The notes: generated from the sequence alone by a model not told the origin. Counted from the stretch's first letter, positions 41,681-51,032 are shown. The stretch is DNA of 64,000 nucleotides from Bdellovibrionales bacterium (GCA_018646675.1 JABGUH010000014.1:1-64000), one strand, 5' to 3'. Made by a program: numbers and translations.

Positions 41681-43564
41681 ATGGATAAAATTCATAAGTT
41701 GGAAGAGCTGATTATAAAGCACAAAGTTGACTACTATAGTGGCAAACCTACAATAAGTGATATTAAGTATGATGCAATAGAAGAGGAGTTAAAAGGGCTT
41801 TGTCCTGATAGCCCGGCACTTAAACTTGTCGGATCATCTCCTAGCAATGAAAGCAAAGTACCACATAAGAAAAAAATGTTGTCGCTAGATAAAGTTTACA
41901 ATTCACATGAACTGATCGAATGGATTGGAGATAAAAGTTCAATTGGAACTTATAAAATTGATGGTGTTAGTTGCTCTCTTATCTATCAATTCGGGAAGCT
42001 AGTGTTGGCAAAGACCCGAGGTGATGGGCGTCAGGGTGAGGATATTACTGATAAAGTTTTGTGGATGGACTCTATTCCGCGTGAGTTACCATTGGCACAG
42101 GATGGCGAGATTGAAGTTAGAGGTGAGCTTTTTTCTACTAAGGATAACTTTTCATCTTTAGCTGCGGAGATGGAAAACATTGGCCTGGCACGGCCATCTT
42201 CTCGGCGTAATATTGTTGCAGGTCTGATTTCACGCAAAGATCATGTTCAATTGGCGCGTTTTATCTGCTTCACGGCTTTTGATTTAATTGCACCTAATTT
42301 AGAACTATCCAGCGAAGAGGAAAAATTTTTAAAATTAGAACATTTGAATTTTGATATTCCACCTCTATTTATCAACCCCACTGCGAGCAGCCTTGAAGGG
42401 ATTATTGAAGACACAAGAGAGTTCATGAGCGAAGGTGACTATCAGATAGATGGTTTAGTCTTCAGCTACAACGATCTTACTCTGCACAGCTCTCTTGGAG
42501 AGACTGCGCACCATCCCCGTTATAAAATAGCTTATAAGTTCAAGGGAGAGACAGCAGTAACCCAAATCAAGAAAATAGAGTGGGGAGTCTCTCGTAATGG
42601 TGTATTGACCCCGGTCGGGATTGTAACACCAGTGGAGCTGAGTGGTGCTGTTATTTCACGGGTAACTTTGCATAATTTTGGATTGCTAAAGCAGTACAAT
42701 TTAAAGGTTGGAGATACGATAGAGATTATTCGCTCTGGGGAAGTTATCCCTAAATTCCTGTCAGTAGTTAAGCCGACGGTGGGTGAGTTAGATTTAATTA
42801 AGCAGTGTCCTGGCTGTAGTGGAGCAGTTGAAATTGATGACATACGATTACGTTGTATTAATTCCAACTGTACTGCCAGAGAGCTGGAGACAATTCTTAA
42901 CTTTGTTCAAAAAATTGGAATTGATGATTTAAGTGGGAAGCGGCTTCAAGAGATGCTTAAACAGGGCTTAATTAAAACGATCGTTGATCTTTACCATTTA
43001 TCCATTGCTGATCTTTTGAAATTAGAAAAATTTAAAGATAAATTGGCTAAAAAGGTCCACTGCAATATTCAACAGAGCATGAGTGTTGACCTGATTACTT
43101 TTTTATCTGCACTTGGCTTAAAAGGGGGAGGACGCCATCAGTGCGGTAAGGTTGTAGCATCTGGAATAGATACCATAGAGAAAATTTTCCAGTTAACCAT
43201 TCCCCAGTTGGCCCAAGTAGAGTCATTTGCTGAAAAATCGGCGACGGACTTCATCCACTCTTTAAATGAGCGTCGAGAGTTAATTAGTCAACTACAGGCG
43301 GTAGGCTTCAGTTTTATGACAGGAGTAGTCGAAGCAAGCGGACCACTAAGTGGCAAAAATCTATGCATAACAGGAAAGTTAAGTCAGAAGCGAAGTGTTG
43401 TTGAGGATCAAATTCGCAGTATGGGAGGTCGGGTTGTCACCTCTGTTACATCAAAAACCGATTATCTTTTGACCAATGAGTTAGAGAGCACCTCTAGCAA
43501 ATTTAAAAAAGCTAAGCAATATGGAACACCAATTCTAACTGAAGAGGAGTTATTCTCTCTCTAG
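41681..43564 (+). CDS. ligA: NAD+-dependent DNA ligase LigA
   Basis: This enzyme seals nicks using NAD+. The adenylated lysine is Lys92 in YKIDG. The N-terminal Ia domain (PTISDIKYDAIEEEL) is present, but the catalytic Lys lies earlier than in E. coli (Lys115), so that end is compact. RGDGRQGEDIT, the OB fold (VGDTIEIIRSGEVIPK), the four-Cys zinc site (CPGC...C...C), helix-hairpin-helix repeats and a C-terminal BRCT domain (GKNLCITGKL) follow. The total is 627 residues, against about 670 usual. Confidence 0.97.
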   Translation: MDKIHKLEELIIKHKVDYYSGKPTISDIKYDAIEEELKGLCPDSPALKLVGSSPSNESKVPHKKKMLSLDKVYNSHELIEWIGDKSSIGTYKIDGVSCSLIYQFGKLVLAKTRGDGRQGEDITDKVLWMDSIPRELPLAQDGEIEVRGELFSTKDNFSSLAAEMENIGLARPSSRRNIVAGLISRKDHVQLARFICFTAFDLIAPNLELSSEEEKFLKLEHLNFDIPPLFINPTASSLEGIIEDTREFMSEGDYQIDGLVFSYNDLTLHSSLGETAHHPRYKIAYKFKGETAVTQIKKIEWGVSRNGVLTPVGIVTPVELSGAVISRVTLHNFGLLKQYNLKVGDTIEIIRSGEVIPKFLSVVKPTVGELDLIKQCPGCSGAVEIDDIRLRCINSNCTARELETILNFVQKIGIDDLSGKRLQEMLKQGLIKTIVDLYHLSIADLLKLEKFKDKLAKKVHCNIQQSMSVDLITFLSALGLKGGGRHQCGKVVASGIDTIEKIFQLTIPQLAQVESFAEKSATDFIHSLNERRELISQLQAVGFSFMTGVVEASGPLSGKNLCITGKLSQKRSVVEDQIRSMGGRVVTSVTSKTDYLLTNELESTSSKFKKAKQYGTPILTEEELFSL

Positions 43565-43671
43565 TAGAGGGTAATCACTAAATATTAGTTAAAAGAAAGC
43601 TTAATTAAGCCGTTCGATAACATCATATAAAAAAAAGTTAACAGGAATTAACTCATAAACTGATAGTCAGC

Positions 43672-43701
43672 AAGACACTGTATAGTAGAGTTGTATATAA
43701 T
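43672..43701 (+). promoter_or_regulatory. Candidate promoter of the triple-rhodanese gene
   Basis: TATAAT at 43696 with AAGACA at 43672, spaced 18 bases. It would start transcription near 43708, downstream of the first possible ATG (43704), which supports the start at 43740. Confidence 0.45.
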
Positions 43702-43739
43702 ATATGAGAAAAAATAATCACAACCACAAGGGGGAGCAG

Positions 43740-45152
43740 ATGTTACGTTTCAAGGTTATTGTTTTTATCAGTGTGCTGGTTTTTTCAGCATCACTTTTTG
43801 GCGCAAAGATGGTTGGAAAAGTTCAATCCGTTTCACGTAAAGCAAAGTTAATTCAATTTGTAAATCCAAAAACCAAAAAGGTAAATATTGTTAAGTTTAA
43901 CAGTAAGACTAAACTTCTAGAGGTGTCATCTTTTAAGGCCTTAAAGCCAGGCAGTAAAATTAGTGTTCAAGTTGATAAAAACGGCGTTGCAAAATCAATC
44001 AAGTTAATTTTAGTAAAGGTGGCAGCCGAAAAGAGAATTTCGACCAGTGATCTGGCGAAAATGATTGAGAACGGCGATGATTTTTTTCTGGGGGATGCCA
44101 GACCTCCAGGAAAATGTGGCATGGGACATATACCAGGTGCGGTCAATACATTTACCAAGACATTAAAGAAAAACATGCATCTTCTTCCAAAGAATAAGAA
44201 TAAGTTGTTGGTCTTTTATTGTGGTGGCCCATCCTGCCCCTTAAGTCCAAAGGCTGCCAAGATGGCAGAGAAAATGGGGTATAAAAATGTAAAAGTTTAC
44301 GTTGACGGAGTTCCTGCATGGAAAAAGAGCAAGCGACCAGTTGAAGTAGATACTGGATGGCTAAAAAAGCGGCTTAATGTTAACCACGTTATTGTGGATA
44401 TGCGTTCAGCTTCAGAGATTGCTAAAGGGCATATTCCTGGTGCCATTCAGTTTTCGTATTTAGATGTGAAAAACATGGACAAGAAGTATAAGTCTAGAGG
44501 AGTTAAAAGTAAGAAAAAACTACTATTCGGCATAAGGGATAAAAAGGCACCAATTATTCTATACTCGAATAATAATATGGGAAAAGATGTTGTTGCTAGT
44601 TATAAAATAATCGCCAGCTGGAAGTATAAGTCAGCCGCAGTTTTGAGTGGAGGATTTTCCAACTGGAGCAAGAAAGGTTTGAAAATAGAGAGTGGGAAGC
44701 CTGCCTTCTCTGCTAAGTATGTAAAGAAAATGGAGAAGGGAGCAGCAACAGATGAATCATTTATTAGTGCTGCCAGAACTGGAAATAAGATGATCATTGA
44801 TGTTAGATCTGAAGCAGAGGCTTCTGATGGTGTTGCCCCATATTCTATAAATATTCCGCTTGATCAGTTAAAAGATAATTTACATCGAATCCCTAAGAAG
44901 GGTGGGGTTATCCTTTACTGCAGTACTGGTTCTAGAGCCTGTATGGGGTATAATACTTTCAAAAAAGCTGGTTATAAGAATGTTACCTATCTCAATGATC
45001 AGTTTGATGAATTACTGAGGTCACACAATATTGATACGGTTTCTCTTGAGCAATCGGAAAAAATGGCTGGCAGGATTGTAAAAAAGTCCAAAAAGAAAAT
45101 GCCCCGGAAATCAATGCATCGTAGAAATATGGATGATGAAGAGGGTTGTTAA
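43740..45152 (+). CDS. Exported triple-rhodanese protein
   Basis: The start at 43740 has GGGGGAG upstream and leads into a signal peptide (MLRFKVIVFISVLVFSASLFGA). The 470-residue mature region begins with a small Lys-rich beta domain, then three rhodanese domains. The first carries its cysteine loop as YCGGPSCPLS near residue 165. The second has LYSNNNMGKDV in the corresponding place and no cysteine. The third has YCSTGSRACM near residue 400. Rhodaneses move sulfane sulfur. The protein ends in a basic stretch and DDEEGC, with a C-terminal cysteine. It is probably periplasmic sulfur handling, matching the sulfur region at 51-57 kb. Confidence 0.85.
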   Translation: MLRFKVIVFISVLVFSASLFGAKMVGKVQSVSRKAKLIQFVNPKTKKVNIVKFNSKTKLLEVSSFKALKPGSKISVQVDKNGVAKSIKLILVKVAAEKRISTSDLAKMIENGDDFFLGDARPPGKCGMGHIPGAVNTFTKTLKKNMHLLPKNKNKLLVFYCGGPSCPLSPKAAKMAEKMGYKNVKVYVDGVPAWKKSKRPVEVDTGWLKKRLNVNHVIVDMRSASEIAKGHIPGAIQFSYLDVKNMDKKYKSRGVKSKKKLLFGIRDKKAPIILYSNNNMGKDVVASYKIIASWKYKSAAVLSGGFSNWSKKGLKIESGKPAFSAKYVKKMEKGAATDESFISAARTGNKMIIDVRSEAEASDGVAPYSINIPLDQLKDNLHRIPKKGGVILYCSTGSRACMGYNTFKKAGYKNVTYLNDQFDELLRSHNIDTVSLEQSEKMAGRIVKKSKKKMPRKSMHRRNMDDEEGC

Positions 45153-45163
45153 GCATTTTACTC

Positions 45164-45189
45164 ATCAGGCGGGTATCCTCCCGCCTGAT
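45164..45189 (+). terminator. Strong hairpin after the triple-rhodanese gene
   Basis: A perfect 10-pair, GC-rich stem ATCAGGCGGG / CCCGCCTGAT with a six-base loop starts 12 bases after the stop codon. There is no T run, so it may be a 3'-end stabiliser or a weak terminator. Confidence 0.5.
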
Positions 45190-45236
45190 CTACTCCTAGC
45201 AGATTTACTTGGCAGTTGCCATATTGCTCAGCCATG

Positions 45237-45269
45237 AATAACCGAGTGTTCTGCTTCGGTTTATTTTTT
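45237..45269 (+). terminator. Intrinsic terminator
   Basis: A stem AATAACCGA / TCGGTTTATT with one bulge and a ten-base loop, running into a T6 tract at 45264-45269. It probably ends the triple-rhodanese transcript. Confidence 0.65.
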
Positions 45270-45295
45270 CACACTACTTAACCAGCGATTATCTA

Positions 45296-45304
45296 TGATA
45301 TAAT
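45296..45304 (+). promoter_or_regulatory. Extended -10 promoter of the pseudo-receiver gene
   Basis: TGATATAAT, a textbook extended -10 (TGnTATAAT) without a good -35. It overlaps the possible ATG at 45303, so translation should begin at 45342 instead. Confidence 0.55.
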
Positions 45305-45341
45305 GTTTAGGTATATATTAGTGCCAAAAGGAAGTTGGGCA

Positions 45342-46697
45342 ATGAAAAGAATTTTAGTAATTGAAGATAATGAGAAGTACGTCAAGGTTCTAGATAAGGC
45401 GTTACATTCAAATTCCAGTTCGAGTCTAAGAATAATTACAACGTCGTCAGTTCTACATAGTATTGAGTATTTAAAACAGATATCCGCAGTTGATTTGGTG
45501 ATTGTTAAAAACCGCATTGACAATCAAGCTACAGCTTCTGAGATGGCAGCTTACATGATCAGAGAGGGCAGAGCGATCCCGATGATAGTATTGGGTCCAG
45601 TTGACTGCAATTTACCAGCAATCTGCTCTGTTGTTGCCGACCCCTATACTAATTGGAAAGATGTTGTTGGAGGTGCAGATAAATTTCTTCAGTCTGCCCC
45701 AACCATAAATAGAAATAAGGATGGCGGAAAATATTCTAGAATCCCCCTGCCATATTTATGTAATACAGATAAGTTATCTTGTGATCTATACTTAAAAATT
45801 CGTAACAAGGATAATAAGTATGACTATTTAAAAAGAATTTCCGAGGGAGAGAATATATTAGGTGGTGACATTAAAGAGTTTCAGCGAATGGGGTTAAACA
45901 GCTTCTATCTAGACGATAAAGTGCGCCGACTTTTTATCAACAAAACGATTAATGAAACGGCGAATAAAATGGAGGATGCCAATAGCAACATTACAGACCT
46001 GCTAGGCAACCTTGAGATTGCTTATCATTTAATTACGGTTGAGGTCTGCCGGTTTGGATTTATTGATAATCTTACAGATTTACTTGGGCCAATGATTCAG
46101 TACTTAGAGCGAATTATTACCCATGAAAAATTGAGAACGCAATTTGTTAAAATACTGTTGGCGATGGATTCTAGTGATACTTTTAAGCAGGCAGCCCTAA
46201 CTCATTTTGCCTGTGCAGCGATGGTAAATGCATCTGAATGGGGTAATGCTTCACAGCTGGAGAAGCTATCCCATGTATCTTACATGCATGATCTGGCACT
46301 TGAAAATGATCTACAACTAACTTCTATCACCGAAGACCAACAGCTAACTGAAACCATCGAGAGTAAGTCAAAACGAGATCTTGTTCACCAACATGCAGCA
46401 CTAAGTTCGATGGTGGCACAACAGTATTCTAAACTTCCATTCGGCGTTGCTAGAATTATTCGGGAGCACCACGGTTCGCCAACAGGTGAGGGGTTTATGT
46501 TGGCATTGGATGAAAATATATCCGCCTTAGCCATTGTCTTTATTGTTGCGGAAAAATTCTCTCTTGAGCTGCTGGATTGTCATGATCCATGTGTCGAAAC
46601 AGATAGAGATCAGCTGTTCCAGCAGCTATATGATTATTTTCCTCAAAAAGCAGCGCAAAATTTAGTCCATAATTTGAACGAAAATATTACGATCTAG
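45342..46697 (+). CDS. Pseudo-receiver protein with degenerate HD-GYP-like domain
   Basis: The ATG at 45342 (AAGGAAG upstream) opens a response-regulator fold (RILVIEDNEKYVKVLD). The strand that should carry the phospho-acceptor aspartate reads DLVIVKNRID, with Lys in place of Asp, so phosphorylation is unlikely. After a linker, residues about 290-430 resemble an HD-GYP domain: THFACAAM, SYMHDLAL (the HD pair), LVHQHAA and REHHGSPTGEGF where the GYP loop should be. The metal-binding His and Asp residues largely persist, but the GYP signature is lost. It may be a signalling protein without classical c-di-GMP hydrolysis. 451 residues. Confidence 0.7.
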   Translation: MKRILVIEDNEKYVKVLDKALHSNSSSSLRIITTSSVLHSIEYLKQISAVDLVIVKNRIDNQATASEMAAYMIREGRAIPMIVLGPVDCNLPAICSVVADPYTNWKDVVGGADKFLQSAPTINRNKDGGKYSRIPLPYLCNTDKLSCDLYLKIRNKDNKYDYLKRISEGENILGGDIKEFQRMGLNSFYLDDKVRRLFINKTINETANKMEDANSNITDLLGNLEIAYHLITVEVCRFGFIDNLTDLLGPMIQYLERIITHEKLRTQFVKILLAMDSSDTFKQAALTHFACAAMVNASEWGNASQLEKLSHVSYMHDLALENDLQLTSITEDQQLTETIESKSKRDLVHQHAALSSMVAQQYSKLPFGVARIIREHHGSPTGEGFMLALDENISALAIVFIVAEKFSLELLDCHDPCVETDRDQLFQQLYDYFPQKAAQNLVHNLNENITI

Positions 46698-46760
46698 ATT
46701 TCAGCTATATATATTCACTAGTTACTAACACCCAGTATGGGGGTCGATTGCATATTACCA

Positions 46761-46789
46761 TTGTCCATGGAATACATTATCTATAAAAT
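46761..46789 (+). promoter_or_regulatory. Candidate promoter of radA
   Basis: TTGTCC at 46761 and TAAAAT at 46784 with a 17-base spacer, 39 bases ahead of the radA start. Confidence 0.45.
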
Positions 46790-46828
46790 GTCAGCCAGAC
46801 GGATTATTTTTCAAAGTGGGAGCAACTA

Positions 46829-48199
46829 ATGACCAAAAAAAATAGTAACTTTATCTGCCAAAAATGTAGCTACACTACTGCAAAGTGGATCGGCCGTTGT
46901 CCTGACTGTGGTGAGTGGAACACGATATTGGAAGAAGAGAAAAAATTGGTACCAGGAGGAAGAGCTTCAGATAGTAGTCGTGAAAGGTCACTGCCTCTGG
47001 GTGAGATTGTCCAGCAGGACTATCAGCGCGTAAGTAGTGGCATGGAGGAGTTTGACCGTGTGGTAGGGGGAGGTGTTGTCCCCGGTTCACTTATTTTAAT
47101 TGGAGGTGAGCCGGGCATTGGTAAATCGACTTTACTCACTGCTGTTTTAGGGAGATTTTGTTCAATTGGGGCGAAGGACGAAAATGGCGATAAGGTTCTA
47201 TATATAAGTGGCGAGGAGTCCTGTGCTCAAGTTGCCTCTAGGTCAAAGCGGCTGGGGATTCAAGAGGATAATTTTCTAATCTATCATGAGACAAATTGGG
47301 AAAATATACTAACCGAGCTCAAGCAAGTTAAACCAAAATTTTTGGTGATTGACTCAATTCAGACCACCAGTACGTTGGAGATTAGCTCTGCTCCCGGCAC
47401 GATCTCTCAGATTCGAGAGGTAACCTATGAATTGATGAATTATATCAAAGCGAACAACACGACCTGCTTTATTATTGGTCATATTACCAAAGAGGGATCT
47501 ATTGCTGGCCCCAAGGTCTTAGAGCATATGGTTGATACGGTCATCTATTTTGAAGGCGATCAGTTTGGTCACTACCGTCTTTTGCGAGTTATAAAAAATC
47601 GTTTTGGCGACACTAACGAGGTCGGAATTTTTGAGATGAAGGAGAGTGGTTTAGCAGAAGTAAGGAATCCATCTCAATATTTTTTAGAACAACAACAAGA
47701 AGACTCCTTCGGTCGCTCTTTAACCTGTGTGTTAGAGGGCAATCGCCCCATTTTTGTTGAGATTCAAGCTCTGGTTGTTGACAATAAATTTGGCAATGGG
47801 CGGCGTACTACCCATGGAGTTGATAGTAATCGTTTGGCAATGTTGGTTGCGGTGATCGAAAAATATATGGAGATACCTCTAGGCTACAATGACATCTATC
47901 TTAATGTTGTAGGTGGAATTAGGCTTGCTTCCAGAGAGTCTGACTTAAGTATTGTCTCATCATTGATTAGCTCATACCGTGGAAAAGTTGTCGATGACTC
48001 TATTGTACTAATTGGTGAGGTGGGATTGACCGGTGAGGTAAGGATGGTGCCTCGAATGGAGATCCGTCTGAAGGAGATGGCCCAACTTAACTATCGCCGA
48101 GTTGTGACTGCAGAAAAGGTTGCCCGCGAATATCAGGGGAAGTTTGGTATTGAGATAATTGGTATAAGTAAGGTAGAGGAGTTACTCACCCTACTTTAG
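46829..48199 (+). CDS. radA: DNA repair protein RadA (Sms)
   Basis: A 456-residue RecA-like helicase that helps process recombination intermediates. The N-terminal zinc finger is CQKCSYTTAKWIGRCPDCGEW, trimmed here at CxxC...CxxC near residue 10. Walker A is GGEPGIGKSTLL near residue 92, the RadA motif is KNRFGDTNEVGIFEM near 255, and a Lon-like C-terminal domain follows. A strong hairpin terminator lies downstream. Confidence 0.97.
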   Translation: MTKKNSNFICQKCSYTTAKWIGRCPDCGEWNTILEEEKKLVPGGRASDSSRERSLPLGEIVQQDYQRVSSGMEEFDRVVGGGVVPGSLILIGGEPGIGKSTLLTAVLGRFCSIGAKDENGDKVLYISGEESCAQVASRSKRLGIQEDNFLIYHETNWENILTELKQVKPKFLVIDSIQTTSTLEISSAPGTISQIREVTYELMNYIKANNTTCFIIGHITKEGSIAGPKVLEHMVDTVIYFEGDQFGHYRLLRVIKNRFGDTNEVGIFEMKESGLAEVRNPSQYFLEQQQEDSFGRSLTCVLEGNRPIFVEIQALVVDNKFGNGRRTTHGVDSNRLAMLVAVIEKYMEIPLGYNDIYLNVVGGIRLASRESDLSIVSSLISSYRGKVVDDSIVLIGEVGLTGEVRMVPRMEIRLKEMAQLNYRRVVTAEKVAREYQGKFGIEIIGISKVEELLTLL

Positions 48200-48250
48200 T
48201 AACCGCACTAACCTATTGAATTTTTATTATATATAACGAAAACAGACGGC

Positions 48251-48276
48251 AAAAATGACGCGTATGCGTCATTTTT
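48251..48276 (+). terminator. Intrinsic terminator of radA
   Basis: A perfect 11-pair stem AAAAATGACGC / GCGTCATTTTT with a four-base loop, ending in a T run. Its A/T flanks make it potentially bidirectional. Confidence 0.85.
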
Positions 48277-48277
48277 A

Positions 48278-48305
48278 TTGATTCAGCGGTGATCTTTGCT
48301 ATAAG
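48278..48305 (+). promoter_or_regulatory. Candidate promoter of the zincin-like gene
   Basis: TTGATT at 48278 and TATAAG at 48300 with a 16-base spacer, immediately after the radA terminator. Confidence 0.4.
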
Positions 48306-48354
48306 GAAGTAATTATTAACGATAATTTAGGAGGATTAAATAGCTCTGATATCA

Positions 48355-49719
48355 ATGCCATTAAGTGTGGCACCCATCTCTCAGCAACCGCAATTCTCTT
48401 TTTGGGAGATTAGAATCTTTAGAACTATTTTTTCAATTGCGATCCTGCTATCCACCCTCTCACTTTTTGCTAAAACAGAATTTTCCCAAACGGTTGAATA
48501 CGTTCAGAAGAGATATGCCAACCAATTTACCGATTATCCGATCTTAATTTTTGATAAAGATGAGATCCACTTTCGTTTTGCTGCTGCTAACCTCTTTGGC
48601 GATAAAAATGAAGCCAAAAGGGTTGAGATTATAAAGTCCTATGTCCTAGATGAGAGCGGAGTAGTACTAACGGATAGTGATGCTGCAAGCCTAGATATCT
48701 ATCTGACCAAGCTAAAGGAGGGGGCGTTTGCTGTTCCAGTTACACGCGGGAGCTTTCGGGCACCTGAATATCAAATGTGTGCCGTATTTCCGGCCCTTTA
48801 TAATAGTAACCAGAGATTGGAGGCTGAGAGGATCACCGGTTTAACAATACCTGGTGCATATCAGGACATTGATTTTAATCATCTAAAGAGAGGGATGACT
48901 CTTAAAGAGATGAGACTATTCTCTATCTACCATGAGCTAGGACACTGTCTAGATAGAAAATATATGCCAGCTGCCAGTAGCGAATATGAACTAGATGCTT
49001 ATTCGATTCACTTGAGTGAGTCATTTGCTGAAGTGATGGGTTTGCTGCTGTTAGAGAGAGAGGGCATAACAAATACTGCAGCCAAAAGAGCACTATATCG
49101 AAATCTTTATTCGAGAAAGGTTGGCAAGTGGATGGCTGATAATCCTCAGTATGGTGTGGGAAATCAAGCATTCCAGTATGGTGGAATTACCTACTACCTT
49201 GTTCCGGTTTTGAAAGCGGCACAAAAGATAATTGAGAGTGGTGAGGTTGATTTCACATCTCTATCCCTTGAGCAGATCAATACTGAAACAGTAAAAGTAG
49301 TTGAAGCCCATGCATTGAAATCCAGATCGTTTGCAGCCATTTTTCAATTCATGAATCGTGGTGAGACTGAGGCCCGTGCTAAATATCACCGGTGGGCAGA
49401 GGAGATGCCAGATCTTTTTACTGAGACGCTAGGGGAGCTGATCTCTTATATTAACACTTCAACGGCAATGTTAGATGAGCTACTAGATTTAAATGTCCAG
49501 CCAGAAAAAGATGGTACAGATGAGCTGAGTAGTCTGGATAATCCTACACTATGTGATGACCTGAAGGAGGGGAGGCAATCTCTACTCGAAACTTTCCTAC
49601 AATCTGCACGAAATGAGCTAGAGCAGAGTCGGGTATCAATAGAGATGCAGCGGGAACGCCAGATCAGACTAAATGATTTTTTTAATAATTTGTCCAGCAG
49701 CTGTGCCGTCAAATCATAG
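48355..49719 (+). CDS. Exported zincin-type metallopeptidase-like protein
   Basis: A 454-residue protein with a hydrophobic signal region at about residues 20-38 (IFRTIFSIAILLSTLSLFA). The metallopeptidase motif is YHELGHCLD near residue 195 (HExxH), and ESFAEVMG about 33 residues later offers the third zinc ligand, as in gluzincins. The C-terminal third is helical and charged. I keep the ATG at 48355. However, a perfect AGGAGG at 48329 lies 20 bases ahead of it, too far; an ATA at 48340 or a CTG at 48346 is better spaced in the same frame. The substrate is unknown. Confidence 0.72.
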   Translation: MPLSVAPISQQPQFSFWEIRIFRTIFSIAILLSTLSLFAKTEFSQTVEYVQKRYANQFTDYPILIFDKDEIHFRFAAANLFGDKNEAKRVEIIKSYVLDESGVVLTDSDAASLDIYLTKLKEGAFAVPVTRGSFRAPEYQMCAVFPALYNSNQRLEAERITGLTIPGAYQDIDFNHLKRGMTLKEMRLFSIYHELGHCLDRKYMPAASSEYELDAYSIHLSESFAEVMGLLLLEREGITNTAAKRALYRNLYSRKVGKWMADNPQYGVGNQAFQYGGITYYLVPVLKAAQKIIESGEVDFTSLSLEQINTETVKVVEAHALKSRSFAAIFQFMNRGETEARAKYHRWAEEMPDLFTETLGELISYINTSTAMLDELLDLNVQPEKDGTDELSSLDNPTLCDDLKEGRQSLLETFLQSARNELEQSRVSIEMQRERQIRLNDFFNNLSSSCAVKS

Positions 49720-49761
49720 TCCTTTTGACGCCTTCAATATTAAGGAATACTAAATTTTAGG

Positions 49762-50754
49762 TTAGGACTGGTCGCACACTTCTGAGGTTTGACCATTTTG
49801 CACTCCACCCCCCATCCGCTTAAGTAGGTTATCCTGCCCTTCATAGAGATACTCCACCTTGGTTAGAAGGAGGATAATATCTTTACTAAGGCTTAGTGCG
49901 GAGTGATAACTCTCTTCGGAACCTTGAAAGCGGCCAGAACGTAGACTACTTACTGTTTCATCTGCAGCATGATGAAAGTCCTTGTGAAGCTGATCCAACA
50001 TGGAAATTTCGGTATGCTGGCTTAAAAATTCGTGTCCCTCATTGTGTATCCATAACCCTAGATTACACTGCTCTGCTGGCTGGAGTTTAACTGTCCGCCC
50101 ATAGTTGCGAAATGCATTTTGTAAATCGATTACCCACTCCACATGGGTCAGGCGAGTCTGGTTAATCTTTTCAATATAATTCTTGTGTACATGTTCACCT
50201 TTTTTTCCTTCAATATTTGAAGACTCACAAAAGGTGGGAATATCTTCATGCTTTGGTGTTTGAGGTTCTGGTGTTACCAGCATTTTTAGTACACGAATAG
50301 AATTTGAAATGAAAGATGGCTTATCCGACTCTAAAATATCTAACTCCATACTAGTCAACAGATAGATTATCTCTCGACTAAGCACGTGAATCTCTACCAG
50401 TGACTGCTCAATACCCTCTTTAATGTCTATTCTCTCTGCTGCGGATTGGTCATGACCAGGTGTCAATAAGCGCTTTCGCTCCTCTAACATATGTTGAGCA
50501 ACACGGTGAAATTTTTGATGAACATCTGAGAGAGGCCAAACTACGCGTGAATAATTATAGTGACGCAAAGCTTTTCCATATAGCCACTTGCCAAGATCGC
50601 AATCCTCATGCCCTAACAGAGGAGATATGCCAATTGAATCATCATCCAGTGTTGTACGATCAAGTCCCTGCTTCACCATTAGCTCTAGTTTTTCGGTCCA
50701 GTCGATATGTACCAAACGTGCAACATTAGCATCCAAACAGACATTCATTTTCAT
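49762..50754 (-). CDS. Protein with two tandem CZB zinc-sensor domains
   Basis: A 330-residue soluble protein with no membrane span or methyl-accepting region. Two copies of the chemoreceptor zinc-binding (CZB) fold are visible. The first has LVHIDWTEKLE near residue 14, then CDLGKWLYG near 54 and VHQKFHRVAQ. The second has LTHVEWVIDL near 203, CNLGLWIHN near 238 and LHKDFHHAAD. The His and Cys residues bind zinc in known CZB proteins and sense zinc or hypochlorite. Here the domains are freestanding. It is divergent from the gene at 51033, with a palindrome between them. AAGGAAG precedes the ATG. Confidence 0.85.
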   Translation of the reverse strand: MKMNVCLDANVARLVHIDWTEKLELMVKQGLDRTTLDDDSIGISPLLGHEDCDLGKWLYGKALRHYNYSRVVWPLSDVHQKFHRVAQHMLEERKRLLTPGHDQSAAERIDIKEGIEQSLVEIHVLSREIIYLLTSMELDILESDKPSFISNSIRVLKMLVTPEPQTPKHEDIPTFCESSNIEGKKGEHVHKNYIEKINQTRLTHVEWVIDLQNAFRNYGRTVKLQPAEQCNLGLWIHNEGHEFLSQHTEISMLDQLHKDFHHAADETVSSLRSGRFQGSEESYHSALSLSKDIILLLTKVEYLYEGQDNLLKRMGGGVQNGQTSEVCDQS

Positions 50755-50941
50755 CTTATACTTCCTTATTAATTTTCTGTGCTACCTCATTTAAGAATAA
50801 TATTTATATTATTTATTACTTAGAGAACACCATTTACGTCAAAATTATTTAAAAAAAAATATTTTTAACACCTTGAAAATATGTAAATTAATCTTAATCA
50901 GTAAAATAACTATAGTGTAATATTGTTTTTTGTGTATACAT

Positions 50942-50965
50942 AACCTATATTATATAATATAGGTT
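50942..50965. promoter_or_regulatory. Perfect 24-base palindrome overlapping a -10 box
   Basis: The arms AACCTATATTAT and ATAATATAGGTT are exact reverse complements. TATAAT at 50953-50958 inside it could serve as a -10 for the rightward genes, with a weak TTGTGT 17 bases upstream. AT-rich palindromes over the -10 are typical operators of ArsR-family repressors such as BigR/SqrR, and an ArsR gene lies 515 bases downstream. Confidence 0.6.
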
Positions 50966-51032
50966 TGTCAATATTGATCAGGCATTGTCAGCAATAGCGA
51001 TGTCTCATAGACAGATAACGAGGTAACTACCT

